From: Enterovibrio nigricans DSM 22720
Lineage (GTDB): Bacteria > Pseudomonadota > Gammaproteobacteria > Enterobacterales > Vibrionaceae
NCBI RefSeq assembly: GCF_900167155.1
Contig: NZ_FUXU01000025.1
Span: forward strand, 1 to 56,612
Direction of reading: 5' to 3'
Length of the DNA stretch: 56,612 nt
The position numbers were made by a program, and so were the translations under genes. Position 1 is the first letter of the stretch. Each line of letters starts with the position of its first letter. Shown one piece after another: positions 17,508-26,483 of this stretch. The notes beneath the pieces were generated by a model, which saw nothing but the letters and a program-made list of their open reading frames with translations, made no database searches and was not told the origin of the DNA.

Positions 17508-18367
17508 TGGCAAAGAACCTCGCAAAAGATGCGGGCAAAGAAGCGGTGAAACGCTTGGGCTGGTGGCGCTCACATCGTTTTTTGTTTCTTCGCCGAGTGA
17601 CGCAGATGTCTGTTCTGTTAGCGTTTTTTGCGGGACCGATGTGGGGGGTGTGGGTGTTGAAAGGAAACTTGTCAGCAAGCGTATTGTTGGACATTGTGCC
17701 TTTCACTGACCCCCTCATTGCCGCCCAGGCGCTGGCAACAGGGCACCTGCTTGAGCCAGAGGGCTTAATGGGTCTCGCCATCGTCATTGTCATATACGCA
17801 TTGGTTGCCCCCCGCGCTTTTTGTGGGTGGGTATGTCCCATGAACATGGTGACGGATGCGGCTGCATGGCTAAGACGCAAGTTCAATGTGAAAGCAAGCT
17901 TTCAGATGTCAGCGTCAGTTCGTTATTGGTTGCTTGCATTATTAGTTATCGGCAGCGGTGTGTCAGGCACCTTGCTGTGGACATGGCTGGATCCCGTATC
18001 TGCGTTACACCGTGGTCTGATATTTGGCGTGGGTGGGGGGATATGGTTGGTGGCGTCGGTATTCGTACTTGATCTGCTTTTAGTCGAGCATGGTTGGTGC
18101 GGTCACCTTTGCCCATTGGGTGCCAGCTACGGCGTGATTGGTAGTCAGAGTGTTATGCGTGTTGCGGCTGTAAAGCGCAGTGCCTGTACGAAATGCATGG
18201 ATTGTTTCAACGTCTGTCCTGAACCTCAGGTACTTAGACAGCGGCTAAAGGGCGGTGACGTACGAGTTATGGACAGAAACTGTATGAGTTGCGGCCGCTG
18301 TATCGACGTGTGTGCCGAACAAGTTTTGGAATTCAGGAAAAGATTTGGAGCCGAAAATGAAGAGTAA
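17507..18367 (+). CDS. napH: Quinol dehydrogenase membrane subunit NapH
   Basis: A 286-aa inner-membrane protein with four helices (about 30-50, 85-100, 135-155, 180-200). It has the paired cytoplasmic CGWVCP and CGHLCPLGA motifs of the NapH/NosR-like family and two C-terminal 4Fe-4S motifs, CTKCMDCFNVCPE and CMSCGRCIDVC. It oxidises menaquinol/ubiquinol with NapG. The 3' end overlaps napB by 11 bp. Confidence 0.95.
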   Translation: MAKNLAKDAGKEAVKRLGWWRSHRFLFLRRVTQMSVLLAFFAGPMWGVWVLKGNLSASVLLDIVPFTDPLIAAQALATGHLLEPEGLMGLAIVIVIYALVAPRAFCGWVCPMNMVTDAAAWLRRKFNVKASFQMSASVRYWLLALLVIGSGVSGTLLWTWLDPVSALHRGLIFGVGGGIWLVASVFVLDLLLVEHGWCGHLCPLGASYGVIGSQSVMRVAAVKRSACTKCMDCFNVCPEPQVLRQRLKGGDVRVMDRNCMSCGRCIDVCAEQVLEFRKRFGAENEE

Positions 18368-18836
18368 AAAAGCGGTTTCTTTGCTGTTGTCTGCACTATT
18401 GGGTGCAGCCGTGTATGCAAATGTTGTGAGCGCGAATACTGAGAGAGTGACAGAAGAAGCGATTGTTGTTGAATCGTTGAGAGGTACAACGGGTATCGAG
18501 GAGGCCAATGTTCTGCCGGAAATTAAGAGCGTTCCTAAAAATCAGGAACGTTTTGCACTGAACTATGTTAATCAACCGCCAATGATTCCTCACTCTATTG
18601 ATGGGTATCAGGTGAATCAGGCGAATAACTCTTGTTTAGAGTGCCATGATGTGGACGTTTACCGTAAAACAGGTGCACCTCGAATCAGTCCAACCCATTT
18701 TATGGATAGGGACAACCGCGTTTTGACGGAAGTATCCGCGCGCCGTTATTTCTGCCTGCAATGTCATGTGCCTCAAGCGCAGACAGAAGCGTTGGTGGAA
18801 AATGACTTTGTGCCTGCAGGCAAGTTTGGCCAGTAA
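18357..18836 (+). CDS. napB: Periplasmic diheme cytochrome NapB
   Basis: A 159-aa small subunit of periplasmic nitrate reductase. A Sec signal (MKSKKAVSLLLSALLGAAV) is followed by two c-heme motifs, CLECH and CLQCH, with distal His residues in IPHSIDGY and SPTHFMD. ATG 18357 is chosen because it opens the signal peptide; the frame extends 15 codons upstream into napH. It passes electrons from NapC/NapGH to NapA. Confidence 0.95.
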   Translation: MKSKKAVSLLLSALLGAAVYANVVSANTERVTEEAIVVESLRGTTGIEEANVLPEIKSVPKNQERFALNYVNQPPMIPHSIDGYQVNQANNSCLECHDVDVYRKTGAPRISPTHFMDRDNRVLTEVSARRYFCLQCHVPQAQTEALVENDFVPAGKFGQ

Positions 18837-18845
18837 GGGGGCAGA

Positions 18846-19442
18846 ATGAGAATACCTAATTTCATTAAGCGTTCGTGGAAATGGTTTCGAACGCCGAGCC
18901 ATTTTGCTATAGGAACGGTGCTCATCGTTGGTTTCACAGGTGGGATCATTTTCTGGGGTGGTTTCCACACTGGCATGGAAATGACCAACCAAGAAGGCTT
19001 CTGTATTGGTTGTCACGAAATGCGAGACAACGTTTATGAAGAGTACGTCGGGACGATTCACTATACGAACAGCAGTGGTGTACGCGCAACGTGTCCAGAC
19101 TGCCATGTGCCCAAAGAGTGGGGCCCGAAAATGGTTCGTAAGATTCAAGCCAGCAAAGAGCTCTATGCAAAAGCGTTTGGTGTTGTAGATACGCCACAAA
19201 AGTTTGAAGATCACCGATTAGAAATGGCGACGCGCGAATGGAATCGTATGAAAGCAAACGATTCACAAGAGTGCCGTAACTGCCATAACTTCGAGTACAT
19301 GGACTTTAGTACCCAGAAGACAGTCGCTGCGTCTGTACATTCCAAAGCGGAAGCAGCAGGACAGACGTGTATAGATTGTCACAAGGGTATTGCGCACAAA
19401 TTGCCGAAGAACTTCGACGCAGGAAAAGAGTTTGGTTTTTAA
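18846..19442 (+). CDS. napC: Membrane-anchored tetraheme cytochrome NapC
   Basis: A 198-aa NapC/NirT-family quinol dehydrogenase. One N-terminal helix (about residues 18-40) anchors it; four CxxCH motifs follow: CIGCH, CPDCH, CRNCH and CIDCH. It starts at ATG 18846 behind AAGGGGG, 9 bp after napB. It is the last gene of the napFDAGHBC unit, and a terminator follows at 19487. Gene order matches the E. coli-type operon, with both NapGH and NapC routes present. Confidence 0.96.
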   Translation: MRIPNFIKRSWKWFRTPSHFAIGTVLIVGFTGGIIFWGGFHTGMEMTNQEGFCIGCHEMRDNVYEEYVGTIHYTNSSGVRATCPDCHVPKEWGPKMVRKIQASKELYAKAFGVVDTPQKFEDHRLEMATREWNRMKANDSQECRNCHNFEYMDFSTQKTVAASVHSKAEAAGQTCIDCHKGIAHKLPKNFDAGKEFGF

Positions 19443-19450
19443 CGCTCTAC

Positions 19451-19486
19451 GTGCAGTGAAATAGAAATGTGCAGCGAAATAGAAAT
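19451..19486. repeat. 18-bp tandem duplication downstream of napC
   Basis: GTGCAGTGAAATAGAAAT (19451-19468) and GTGCAGCGAAATAGAAAT (19469-19486) are adjacent and differ at one base. They lie between the napC stop and the terminator. Confidence 0.9.
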
Positions 19487-19517
19487 AAGGCCAGCGGTTA
19501 TGCTGGCCTTGTTTTTT
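19487..19517. terminator. Bidirectional terminator between napC and the yciU homologue
   Basis: AAGGCCAGC (19487-19495) pairs with GCTGGCCTT (19502-19510). T runs on the plus strand serve napC; the A-rich left flank gives T residues on the minus strand for the convergent gene. Confidence 0.88.
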
Positions 19518-19837
19518 TATTCTGCACGCTTCCAAAGCATGTGGCAGAACTTCTGTTCTGGATCACGACTGATTAGCATACGAAGTAAAACGTCGTTCAA
19601 TGAGTCATCGGTCGCTAGGCCTATTCTAACTTCGATGAATACATCACGATCAACATCAAAACCTACATGGCCTTCCCAGTCTTCAAGCGCTTCCAGCGCG
19701 ATACCTGCACCGTCTTCATCAAAGCGTGCTTGATAGGCGAGTAGGTCGTCATAATCCAGATTGTCTTCCGCCATTTCGTAGAAAATATCGAAGGCAATTT
19801 CCAGCGTTTCGTCAATTGAAAGTAGGGAGGTTTCCAT
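19517..19837 (-). CDS. DUF440 / YciU (UPF0263) family protein
   Basis: A 106-aa very acidic cytosolic protein. The run DETLEIAFDIFYEMAEDNLD, then EDWEGHVGFDVDRDVFIEV and FCHMLWKR, matches E. coli YciU and H. influenzae HI1450, described as a double-stranded-DNA mimic. The start at ATG 19837 (METSLLSIDETL) is preferred over 19858, because GGTGA lies at proper distance and homologues begin close to this point. The biological partner is uncertain. Confidence 0.85.
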   Translation of the reverse strand: METSLLSIDETLEIAFDIFYEMAEDNLDYDDLLAYQARFDEDGAGIALEALEDWEGHVGFDVDRDVFIEVRIGLATDDSLNDVLLRMLISRDPEQKFCHMLWKRAE

Positions 19838-20028
19838 GATTGTCACCGAGTGGTTCATTTCCCTGTATTAGAGCATGTAAAAAGGCTTTTCCCAATGCTC
19901 ATTATCGGCTTACGACCTGCTTTTATTGTGTGATGCGTGAATTTTTAGGCTTCTGATCTGGTTGACTGAATAAACAGCCATTAAAATAGAGCCTTAGCCG
20001 ATCGTAATTTTAAACGCAGGAACCTAAT

Positions 20029-20817
20029 TTGTACCAAGCGCAACCTCGTCGAGGTCTTTTGCCAGAACTCGATAGCCAAGCACCTCTTCAAGCTGACTTT
20101 ATCGCACCTGTTGCGAATGGTCTGCGTCAAATCGATGCCGTATTGGAAGACGTGATTCATAGCATTTATCTTTCTGGCGATGTGGCGCAAAGAACGGCGG
20201 AAAACTCTGCGGACTTGGAGTTTACGCTGGTCACCAACAGAGTACTCAACGTCCAGGAATACTCCTCGCTAAATACCATCCGTTGGCGTGTAGAACAATC
20301 CGGTGAAGCGGTAAAAAGCGTCTCTTTCAATGTGGTTCCACTGAAAGAGATCACTAACTTTGCCAATATTTTTCGTTGGGGCTTTTTCCTGAAGCATTGT
20401 GCTATTTGCTTAAAAGGCGACAACTTAGCTGACAGCTTTGGGCATTTTGAAGTGAGTTGGGAGGTCTCCAAAGCCATGAACGACGATCTGCAGCCAAGGT
20501 TAAAAGAGTTAAGGCAAAAGATCGCACTTGCTACAAAGTGGGGCACCCAACTCGATGCAGCAGAAGAAGTGGCTAAACGGCTCATTCGTGCAAGTTTTGG
20601 TTTGGTTGCCCATAAAACCCATGCCTGGGAAGAAAATGTGGAGCGATGTTCCGCGGCCTTCTTAGAGCATTACCCCGATAAATCTCTAGAAATTGAGCGA
20701 CTTTTTTATCTCATTCAACGTAAACCTGTTAAAAAGCGAGCGGTTGTCGCGCTGATGGATGCCTTTGGTGCATGGGTAAGCGAAGAATACGCGAAAACAG
20801 ATCGAAAAATTGGGTAA
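20029..20817 (+). CDS. Nucleotidyltransferase-like protein with degenerate active site (262 aa)
   Basis: I do not recognise a named orthologue. Residues ~36-65 (IHSIYLSGDVAQRTAENSAD, then LEFTLV) resemble the GS-x10-DxD core of the polymerase-beta nucleotidyltransferase fold. However the GSxxRG loop reads GDVAQRT and the metal-binding DxD reads DLE, so catalysis is doubtful. The C-terminal half is helical and rich in Lys/Arg/Glu, like the helical domain of antibiotic-adenylyltransferase relatives. The start is TTG 20029 behind GCAGGA. It stands alone between a minus-strand gene and the YjiH-type transporter. Confidence 0.6.
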   Translation: MYQAQPRRGLLPELDSQAPLQADFIAPVANGLRQIDAVLEDVIHSIYLSGDVAQRTAENSADLEFTLVTNRVLNVQEYSSLNTIRWRVEQSGEAVKSVSFNVVPLKEITNFANIFRWGFFLKHCAICLKGDNLADSFGHFEVSWEVSKAMNDDLQPRLKELRQKIALATKWGTQLDAAEEVAKRLIRASFGLVAHKTHAWEENVERCSAAFLEHYPDKSLEIERLFYLIQRKPVKKRAVVALMDAFGAWVSEEYAKTDRKIG

Positions 20818-21104
20818 TTATTCACTTTCTTGTCCTAGAAGTTTTCGGACATATTTATCAAGCTAACTCATTGATATTTGGATGTGACAAACAAACAGAA
20901 ATAACACGCCGTTAACATTTTCGTGGTGGTTTTTGAGTAAATAATCGACAGAAATAGATGTTTTGGACTGCTTTTAGTAATTTATTCAATATAAGTGACT
21001 AATTATTGTTTACATGGCTTTTTTGATGCTTTAATCTTGCGCTCAATTAGTCACTTTTAGTGAATATCTATTTCTTGCCCTCGCATCGCTCAGGAAGTAT
21101 CGCC

Positions 21105-22475
21105 ATGCAGAAGACATCTAATATTGTTAAAGATTCATCGTCGACACGGAATGTGTTGATGTTCGCTATTCCATCACTACTTGGCATTTTGTTGTTCATG
21201 ACGCCTGTAGTAACAAGTGGTGGTTTCACTATTCCTATTGCTGTTCTGGCAAAAACGTTCCGCAATGTGATGGGTGATAGCTCTACGCTTATTGTTACCT
21301 CAATTGTCTTAATCAGTGCTGTGGGTTCATTGTTGGCACTGGTGATAAAACCGCGCTTTATTACCGACTCTAAATTCCTGACTGGCCTCTTTTTACCTTC
21401 TCCTGTTTGGCTGGTTGTGCGACTGCTTGGTGCGGTGTTTGTTTCTATGGCGTTCTTCGGCTTTGGCCCTGAACACGTTGTGGGCGGAGCAACTGGTGGG
21501 TTCGTATTAGGTGACTTGCTGCCAACGCTGTTGTCTGTATTCGTATTCGCGGGTCTTTTCCTGCCATTACTGACCAACTTTGGTTTGTTAGAAATGATTG
21601 GTGCCTTCATGACACGCGTGATGCGTCCGTTGTTTGGTTTACCTGGTCGTTCTGCGGTTGACTGTGCGAGTTCGTGGCTAGGTGATGGCAGTGTGGCCAT
21701 TCTAATGTCGAGCAAGCAGTATGAGCAGGGTTACTACACAGAACGTGAAGCTGCGGTAGTCGGTACGACGTTCTCGGTTGTTTCTATCAGCTTCAGCTTG
21801 GTGGTCATTGCGCAAGTAGGCCTAGAGCATATGTTTGTTCCGTTCTATCTGACGGTTTGTTTGGCAGGTTTTGTTGCGGCTATCGTTGTCCCTCGTTTGC
21901 CTCCACTTTGCTGGAAGAAGAATACTCTGGTTAATGGCGAAGAAAAAACGTTTGAACATGAAGCGTTGCCAGAAGGCGAGACGCTGTTCTCTTATGGCAT
22001 CAAATCAGGGATTGAGCGTGCTTCTCACATCCGTTCGCTGTCTGATGTGCTGAAAGAAGGTCTGGAAAACGCTGCAGACATGGTATTTGGTGTACTGCCT
22101 GTTGTAATGGCAATTGGTACGTCGGCTCTTATCATCGCTGAATACACCCCAATCTTCACTATTCTGGGCATGCCATTTGTTCCATTGTTGGAACTGTTGC
22201 AAATCCCTGAGGCAGTGGCAGCATCAGAAACCATGCTCATTGGTATTGCTGATATGTTTATTCCGGCCGTACTGGCGGCGAACATTGATAACGAAATGAC
22301 TCGTTTTGTCATCGCAACGTTGTCAGTGACGCAATTGATTTACATGTCAGAAGTAGGTGCGTTGCTGCTTGGCAGTAAAATCCCTGTAAAAGTATGGGAA
22401 CTGGTGATGATTTTCATTTTGCGTACATTGGTAACTCTGCCTGTTATCGCTGGCGTCGCACACTTGATTTTCTAA
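21105..22475 (+). CDS. YjiH-family (nucleoside-recognition/GATE domain) membrane transporter
   Basis: A 456-aa polytopic inner-membrane protein. Helices begin around residue 19 (VLMFAIPSLLGILLFMTPVV), and the gate region LPGRSAVDCASSWLGDGSVA, followed by IDNEMTRFVIATLSVTQLIY, is typical of the COG3314/YjiH group. The substrate is not established. ATG 21105 follows AGGAAG with good spacing; the frame is open 15 codons further up (21060), giving an unusual hydrophilic extension that I reject. A strong terminator follows, so it is a single-gene unit. Confidence 0.82.
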   Translation: MQKTSNIVKDSSSTRNVLMFAIPSLLGILLFMTPVVTSGGFTIPIAVLAKTFRNVMGDSSTLIVTSIVLISAVGSLLALVIKPRFITDSKFLTGLFLPSPVWLVVRLLGAVFVSMAFFGFGPEHVVGGATGGFVLGDLLPTLLSVFVFAGLFLPLLTNFGLLEMIGAFMTRVMRPLFGLPGRSAVDCASSWLGDGSVAILMSSKQYEQGYYTEREAAVVGTTFSVVSISFSLVVIAQVGLEHMFVPFYLTVCLAGFVAAIVVPRLPPLCWKKNTLVNGEEKTFEHEALPEGETLFSYGIKSGIERASHIRSLSDVLKEGLENAADMVFGVLPVVMAIGTSALIIAEYTPIFTILGMPFVPLLELLQIPEAVAASETMLIGIADMFIPAVLAANIDNEMTRFVIATLSVTQLIYMSEVGALLLGSKIPVKVWELVMIFILRTLVTLPVIAGVAHLIF

Positions 22476-22490
22476 ACGACACGCCATTCT

Positions 22491-22516
22491 AAAAGCGGCC
22501 ATCGGCCGCTTTTTTT
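22491..22516 (+). terminator. Terminator after the YjiH-family gene
   Basis: AAGCGGCC (22493-22500) pairs with GGCCGCTT (22504-22511) over a 3-nt loop, then a T run. Confidence 0.92.
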
Positions 22517-22958
22517 ATTCCTTCATATCGCTTAATCAGATTCATCAAGCATTTTCAGCCTATTTCGCACTCAGGGACTCTGCCTATGTCCGCGCGTCGC
22601 TATCCTTTATTGATATCACGCAATTTCTCTTTTCGATGTATCCGCATTGTTTCCCTTTCAGCATCTCTCTCAAAAATATGCGTGTCATTGCACATTATGT
22701 GCCTATCAAGATGCGCCTTGTATTTGTAAAATTTTAGTAAAAGAAATCCGTCTCCAAGAACAGCTTTTCCATATAGGGTTGTTACATTTGGGGCGGAATA
22801 TAAATCGAACTTCGTCAGATCGACACTAAAAAATAGCGTTTGAAAGGCAAGGATCCCGATGTTCTCCTTAGCAGTAAGTGAGAGCAGATTTAGGTTGTAG
22901 GGAATAGAGGTTGCGGGTTACTCGCTAAAAAATCGTCGATGTTTCGAGATGTAGATTA
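22517..22958. other. Intergenic region, nothing recognised
   Basis: About 440 bp without a credible gene. A 60-codon frame at 22647-22829 lacks a ribosome site and has no recognisable composition. Confidence 0.5.
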
Positions 22959-23564
22959 ATGAAAAGAAAGTTCTTTATGGTTGGCATTTTGCTGGTTTCT
23001 TCCCCTGTTAGCCCTCATGGGTTGGACAAAGAGGTCGCACAATGTGCCTCCGTTATAGGAAAATCCGCGCGAATAACGTGTTACGATAATTTGGCGAGTA
23101 AATTTGATCTCGCTAAACAAAAGACATCTCATGACGAGCTTATCGAGGCGGGTAATTGGGAGGTGACAGAGATCGTGAATCCCATTGATGACACCGAAAC
23201 TGTCACTATTCGTCTAAGAGAGATGCCCAGCGATAATCGATGGCGCGAACCTATTGATCTTGTTGCTCGTTGTCGTAATGGCAGAACGGAGTTGTTCATA
23301 TCTTGGAACAACTTTCTGGGCGGCGAGGGAAATGTGTTAACCCGCGTAGGAAATGAAAAAGCCGTCGGCGCACATTGGCGTCTTTCGAACGACAAGCGTA
23401 CGACATTTCACTCCCGGCCAATGGCTTTTCTGAAGACGATCTCTACCTCAGATAAGCTTGTCGCACAAATCACGCCATATAACGAAACGCCCATTACAGC
23501 GATTTTTAATACTTCAGGTTTGGAAAGTGCGTTAGGCCCGATTCGGGATACTTGTCATTGGTAA
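22959..23564 (+). CDS. Exported VasI/VCA0118-like protein (orphan)
   Basis: A 201-aa protein with a Sec signal (MKRKFFMVGILLVSSPVSPHG). The pattern RITCYDNLA, then GNWEVTEIVNPIDDTETVTI, LVARCRNGRTELFISWNNFL and a closing GPIRDTCHW resembles the VasI family (type VI-associated, PF11319-like). Conserved Cys residues probably form disulfides, and it should be periplasmic. No other type VI gene is visible, so it is an orphan. The name reflects fold family, not proven type VI function. It starts at ATG 22959. Confidence 0.6.
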   Translation: MKRKFFMVGILLVSSPVSPHGLDKEVAQCASVIGKSARITCYDNLASKFDLAKQKTSHDELIEAGNWEVTEIVNPIDDTETVTIRLREMPSDNRWREPIDLVARCRNGRTELFISWNNFLGGEGNVLTRVGNEKAVGAHWRLSNDKRTTFHSRPMAFLKTISTSDKLVAQITPYNETPITAIFNTSGLESALGPIRDTCHW

Positions 23565-23696
23565 TTGTAATAAGCGTGGCGTATTAACTTCAATAAATTG
23601 ATTCTGTGAAAAGAGGTGGTATTTCATTCTGTGTTGTCTGGTATAAACTGCGAGCGATGTTGTAAACATACTTCTTATGCAGGAAGGACAATAACA

Positions 23697-24290
23697 ATGA
23701 AAATAATCTTGCTCCACGGCTTGTACATGCATGGCATTGCGATGCAGCCACTTTGTGGCCGCCTAGAAGATGTTGGGCACCACGTGCTGAATTTGTCTTA
23801 CAACACCGTAAGCCCTGACCTTCAAAAGCTTTTTTCTGAAATGGATGATTTCATCGAAGGTGAAGAAACGGCGATTGTTGCACATTCTATGGGTGGGGTG
23901 ATCGCACGAACCTATTTGGAGGCGGACAGTGAAATGAGTCACTTTGTCTCCAAAGTGGTGACCTTAGGTACACCACATAAAGGTTCACAAGTTGCCGCCT
24001 TTTTTAAGAAAGTGGGTATTGGTGATTTTATGTTTCAGGAATCCAGTAAGTACCTGATTCCTGAGAATGAGCCGATTTGGCCTAAAGGTTCCGAGCTTTA
24101 CAGTATTGCAGGCGAGCTTGCTATCGGTCCAGCCACAGTGCTAAACCGTGGAGAGCCTTCTGATGGAACCGTTTTGTTAGAAGAAACAAAGATAGATGGG
24201 ATGTACAGCCATGAAGTTTTTCCTTTAACCCATACGGCCTTGATCTTTGCCAAACGCGTTACAGAGCGTATTGAAGAGATCCTCGCATAA
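23697..24290 (+). CDS. Alpha/beta hydrolase (lipase/PGAP1-like)
   Basis: A 197-aa serine hydrolase. MKIILLHGLYMHGIAMQPL gives the oxyanion HG motif, and HSMGG (residues 62-66) is the nucleophile elbow with Ser63. The catalytic His is probably the one in FPLTHTAL near residue 181. The GTPHKGSQVA stretch is typical of small cytosolic lipases/esterases of proteobacteria. The start at ATG 23697 follows AGGAAGG; the frame is open further upstream but without the fold. Substrate unknown. Confidence 0.85.
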   Translation: MKIILLHGLYMHGIAMQPLCGRLEDVGHHVLNLSYNTVSPDLQKLFSEMDDFIEGEETAIVAHSMGGVIARTYLEADSEMSHFVSKVVTLGTPHKGSQVAAFFKKVGIGDFMFQESSKYLIPENEPIWPKGSELYSIAGELAIGPATVLNRGEPSDGTVLLEETKIDGMYSHEVFPLTHTALIFAKRVTERIEEILA

Positions 24291-24303
24291 AATGAGAATG
24301 AAT

Positions 24304-24343
24304 AACGGCAAAAGGTGGACGAACTGTCCGCCTTTTGCCGTTT
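24304..24343. terminator. Long bidirectional terminator
   Basis: AACGGCAAAAGG...GAC pairs with GTC...CCTTTTGCCGTT around GAACT (stem ~16 bp). It separates two convergent genes. Confidence 0.88.
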
Positions 24344-24353
24344 AGTGGCATTG

Positions 24354-25637
24354 TTAAAATTTCAGCAAACTTTCTGACGGAGAAGACTCCGCCCATTTTG
24401 CGACAAAACTGCCATCAGGGTCATAGTCACGTGCTTGCTTTTCTATGCTGAAATGCGGCTTGGGTTTAGGGTCTGCGCCAACTCCTGCAAGATGCTGCCA
24501 ATTTCCATAGTTTGTCGCGACATCAAAGTCGATCAGCTGTTGTTCAAAATAGGCGGCACCAAAACGCCAATCGACCCCTAGCTCATTGACTAAACAGCTG
24601 GCGACAATTTTTCTCCCTTGGTTTGACATGTAGCCAGTTTGGTTGAGTTGGCGCATACAGGCGTTAACTAGCGGGAATTCCGTGTTTCCTTGTTCCCACG
24701 CTTTGTAGTTTTCACTGTAGAAACTGGTGAGAGGTCGTTTTTTCTTTATCCCATCAAAAGCAAACATTCTCGTGCTGTGAAAGTGCATCATCCACTGAAA
24801 ATACTCTCGCCATAGCAGTTCGGAATACATTGCTTCCGTGGAAGGCGATTTTCCGTTGCGGTACTCGTAGTTGTCCAGTTCAGCTGCGACAGTTCTTACC
24901 GACAACGCGCCGTTTGCCAACCAAGCAGAAAGACGAGATGAAAACTGCCAACCATCGAATCCATTTTTGGCATTGTTATAGTTTTTTAGTCCCTGAGTCT
25001 TCCAGAAAAACTGATTAAGTTGGACTAGCCCTGAATCTTCACCACCATGGTAAGGCGTCAGATCATAGATAAATTCTTGGCCTCCCCATAAATCTCTACG
25101 TTCATAAATTGCGGGTGGTAAGGAATCAGGCTTTGCGATAGGGATGCAAGGCAAAAGGTTTTGTGCACTGATTTTGTTTTTAAACTGAGAGAACGTTTGT
25201 GGAAAATTCTCTTTGGTAAAACTGATTTGGTTTCGAATGAACAGATTAAAACTCTCGCTTACCATGACCTCACAAGGCAATGTTTTGGTGAGAAAGTCCA
25301 TCTGTTTTCTCTCGTTCACACCAGGGTGATCCGTGGCGGCCAAGAGGTTGATACTGTGTTTTTTACATAGTTCAGGAATGATTTCCAACGGATTCCCGAC
25401 TTTGACAACGAGTCGTTGTTTCGATTTTTTGAGTTCTTTTTCAAGCGCACGAAGTGATTGGTAGAGAAATTCTTCCCTAAACCTCCCTAAATGACGTGAT
25501 TGAAAGTGGGATGGTTTGAACCATGAGGGATCGATAACAAAAAGCATCAGAGCGTGATTGCATCGTTTGGAAAGTGCGACGAGTGCCGGATTGTCTGCCA
25601 GTCTTAAGTCGTGTCTAAACCAATATAGCCCATTCAT
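24354..25637 (-). CDS. DASH-family cryptochrome/photolyase
   Basis: A 427-aa flavoprotein. The N-terminal photolyase alpha/beta domain (MNGLYWFRHDLRLADNPAL) binds the antenna cofactor. The FAD domain holds SELLWREYFQWMMHFH, MSNQGRKIVASCLVNEL, WRFGAAYFEQQLIDFD and YGNWQHLAGVGADPKP, the DASH hallmark order. It repairs cyclobutane dimers (mainly in single-stranded DNA) using light. Slightly shorter than typical (~440-480 aa), ending shortly after FVAKWAES. Confidence 0.92.
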   Translation of the reverse strand: MNGLYWFRHDLRLADNPALVALSKRCNHALMLFVIDPSWFKPSHFQSRHLGRFREEFLYQSLRALEKELKKSKQRLVVKVGNPLEIIPELCKKHSINLLAATDHPGVNERKQMDFLTKTLPCEVMVSESFNLFIRNQISFTKENFPQTFSQFKNKISAQNLLPCIPIAKPDSLPPAIYERRDLWGGQEFIYDLTPYHGGEDSGLVQLNQFFWKTQGLKNYNNAKNGFDGWQFSSRLSAWLANGALSVRTVAAELDNYEYRNGKSPSTEAMYSELLWREYFQWMMHFHSTRMFAFDGIKKKRPLTSFYSENYKAWEQGNTEFPLVNACMRQLNQTGYMSNQGRKIVASCLVNELGVDWRFGAAYFEQQLIDFDVATNYGNWQHLAGVGADPKPKPHFSIEKQARDYDPDGSFVAKWAESSPSESLLKF

Positions 25638-26096
25638 TCAGTCTCTCCTTAAAAACGATGAGTGATTATGAGCGCGGGATGTAGCTTCGAACTGGGACAA
25701 TATCTCCCTTAGTTGATTACGCAATAAAGCGTAAATTGGGTGAGAAAGCGGGTGTGAGTGTTTTGCAAAGAGACAAGTGACTCACAAGTTAAGCGTAGCA
25801 CTACAGTACGGTAAGCAAGATTGCCAAAATATGAAATGTGTACGAGATCAAACTGATTGTGGATTTCTGGGCACTTAGATCAACATGTAGTACTTTTCAC
25901 GGATTCGACTTTTGATACTTTTCATTGACTCTTGGTCATACATATTTGGGTAATATTGTGTCAATTTCTGAGTAATGTGTTGGTGTCTTGTCAGCCTTTT
26001 TTACGGTTTTAGAGGGATAGTGGTAGGGATAGACTGAAGCTTGCGTCAACTTTCTCTATATTGGCGAATCATGTCATTAATAAAAGTGAGGTTGGC
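25638..26096. other. Intergenic region, nothing recognised
   Basis: About 460 bp containing the divergent promoters for the photolyase and the next gene. No hairpin, RNA or gene was recognised. Confidence 0.5.
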
Positions 26097-26432
26097 GTGG
26101 TTGAATATCCTTTGTCGCTATCTGTTCGCAAAGCACTATTGGGCTTGTCAGGCATTCGTGAAGAGTTTGACAATGGCATTTTCTATTTTTCTCAATACGG
26201 ACGACTATTCGGTATTGTCGATGAAGAAGGGATTGCACTTGTTGTTGGTGAGGAGTGTCTGGAAGAGGCATTACGTCGCCCGGGAGCGAAATTGGAGCAC
26301 CCTGGTGGCAAACGCTGCAAAGGCGTGATTAAAGTGTCAGCGGCAGAATGCACTGAGACAGATCTGGATTTTTGGCTGCTGCTTGCGCTGCCAACAAATC
26401 AAGGAACCATCGACCCGATTACACTGCACTAA
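26097..26432 (+). CDS. TfoX-N-terminal-like small protein
   Basis: A 111-aa cytosolic protein. The run FYFSQYGRLFGIVDEEGIAL resembles the strand pattern of the TfoX/Sxy N-terminal domain (GGYG-x-F-x-L-V-x-D), and the C-terminal part is short and helical. There is no DNA-binding C-terminal half. The GTG at 26097 is chosen as start because GTGAGG lies 5 nt upstream; a TTG start at 26061 would add 12 residues. Family assignment is tentative. Confidence 0.55.
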   Translation: MVEYPLSLSVRKALLGLSGIREEFDNGIFYFSQYGRLFGIVDEEGIALVVGEECLEEALRRPGAKLEHPGGKRCKGVIKVSAAECTETDLDFWLLLALPTNQGTIDPITLH

Positions 26433-26435
26433 TAC

Positions 26436-26482
26436 GAAGAAGTCAGCTTACCTGTTAGGAGAAACTGACTTCTTCACGGCTT
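26436..26482. terminator. Inverted repeat between convergent genes, probable terminator
   Basis: GAAGAAGTCAG (26436-26446) pairs perfectly with CTGACTTCTTC (26465-26475). A T run starts 5 nt later on the plus strand. The 18-nt loop is long. Confidence 0.7.
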
Positions 26483-26483
26483 T

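Noticed and set aside
22647-22829. 60-codon plus-strand frame in the gap before the VasI-like gene
   Set aside because: No ribosome site, Cys/His-rich chance composition and no recognisable fold.
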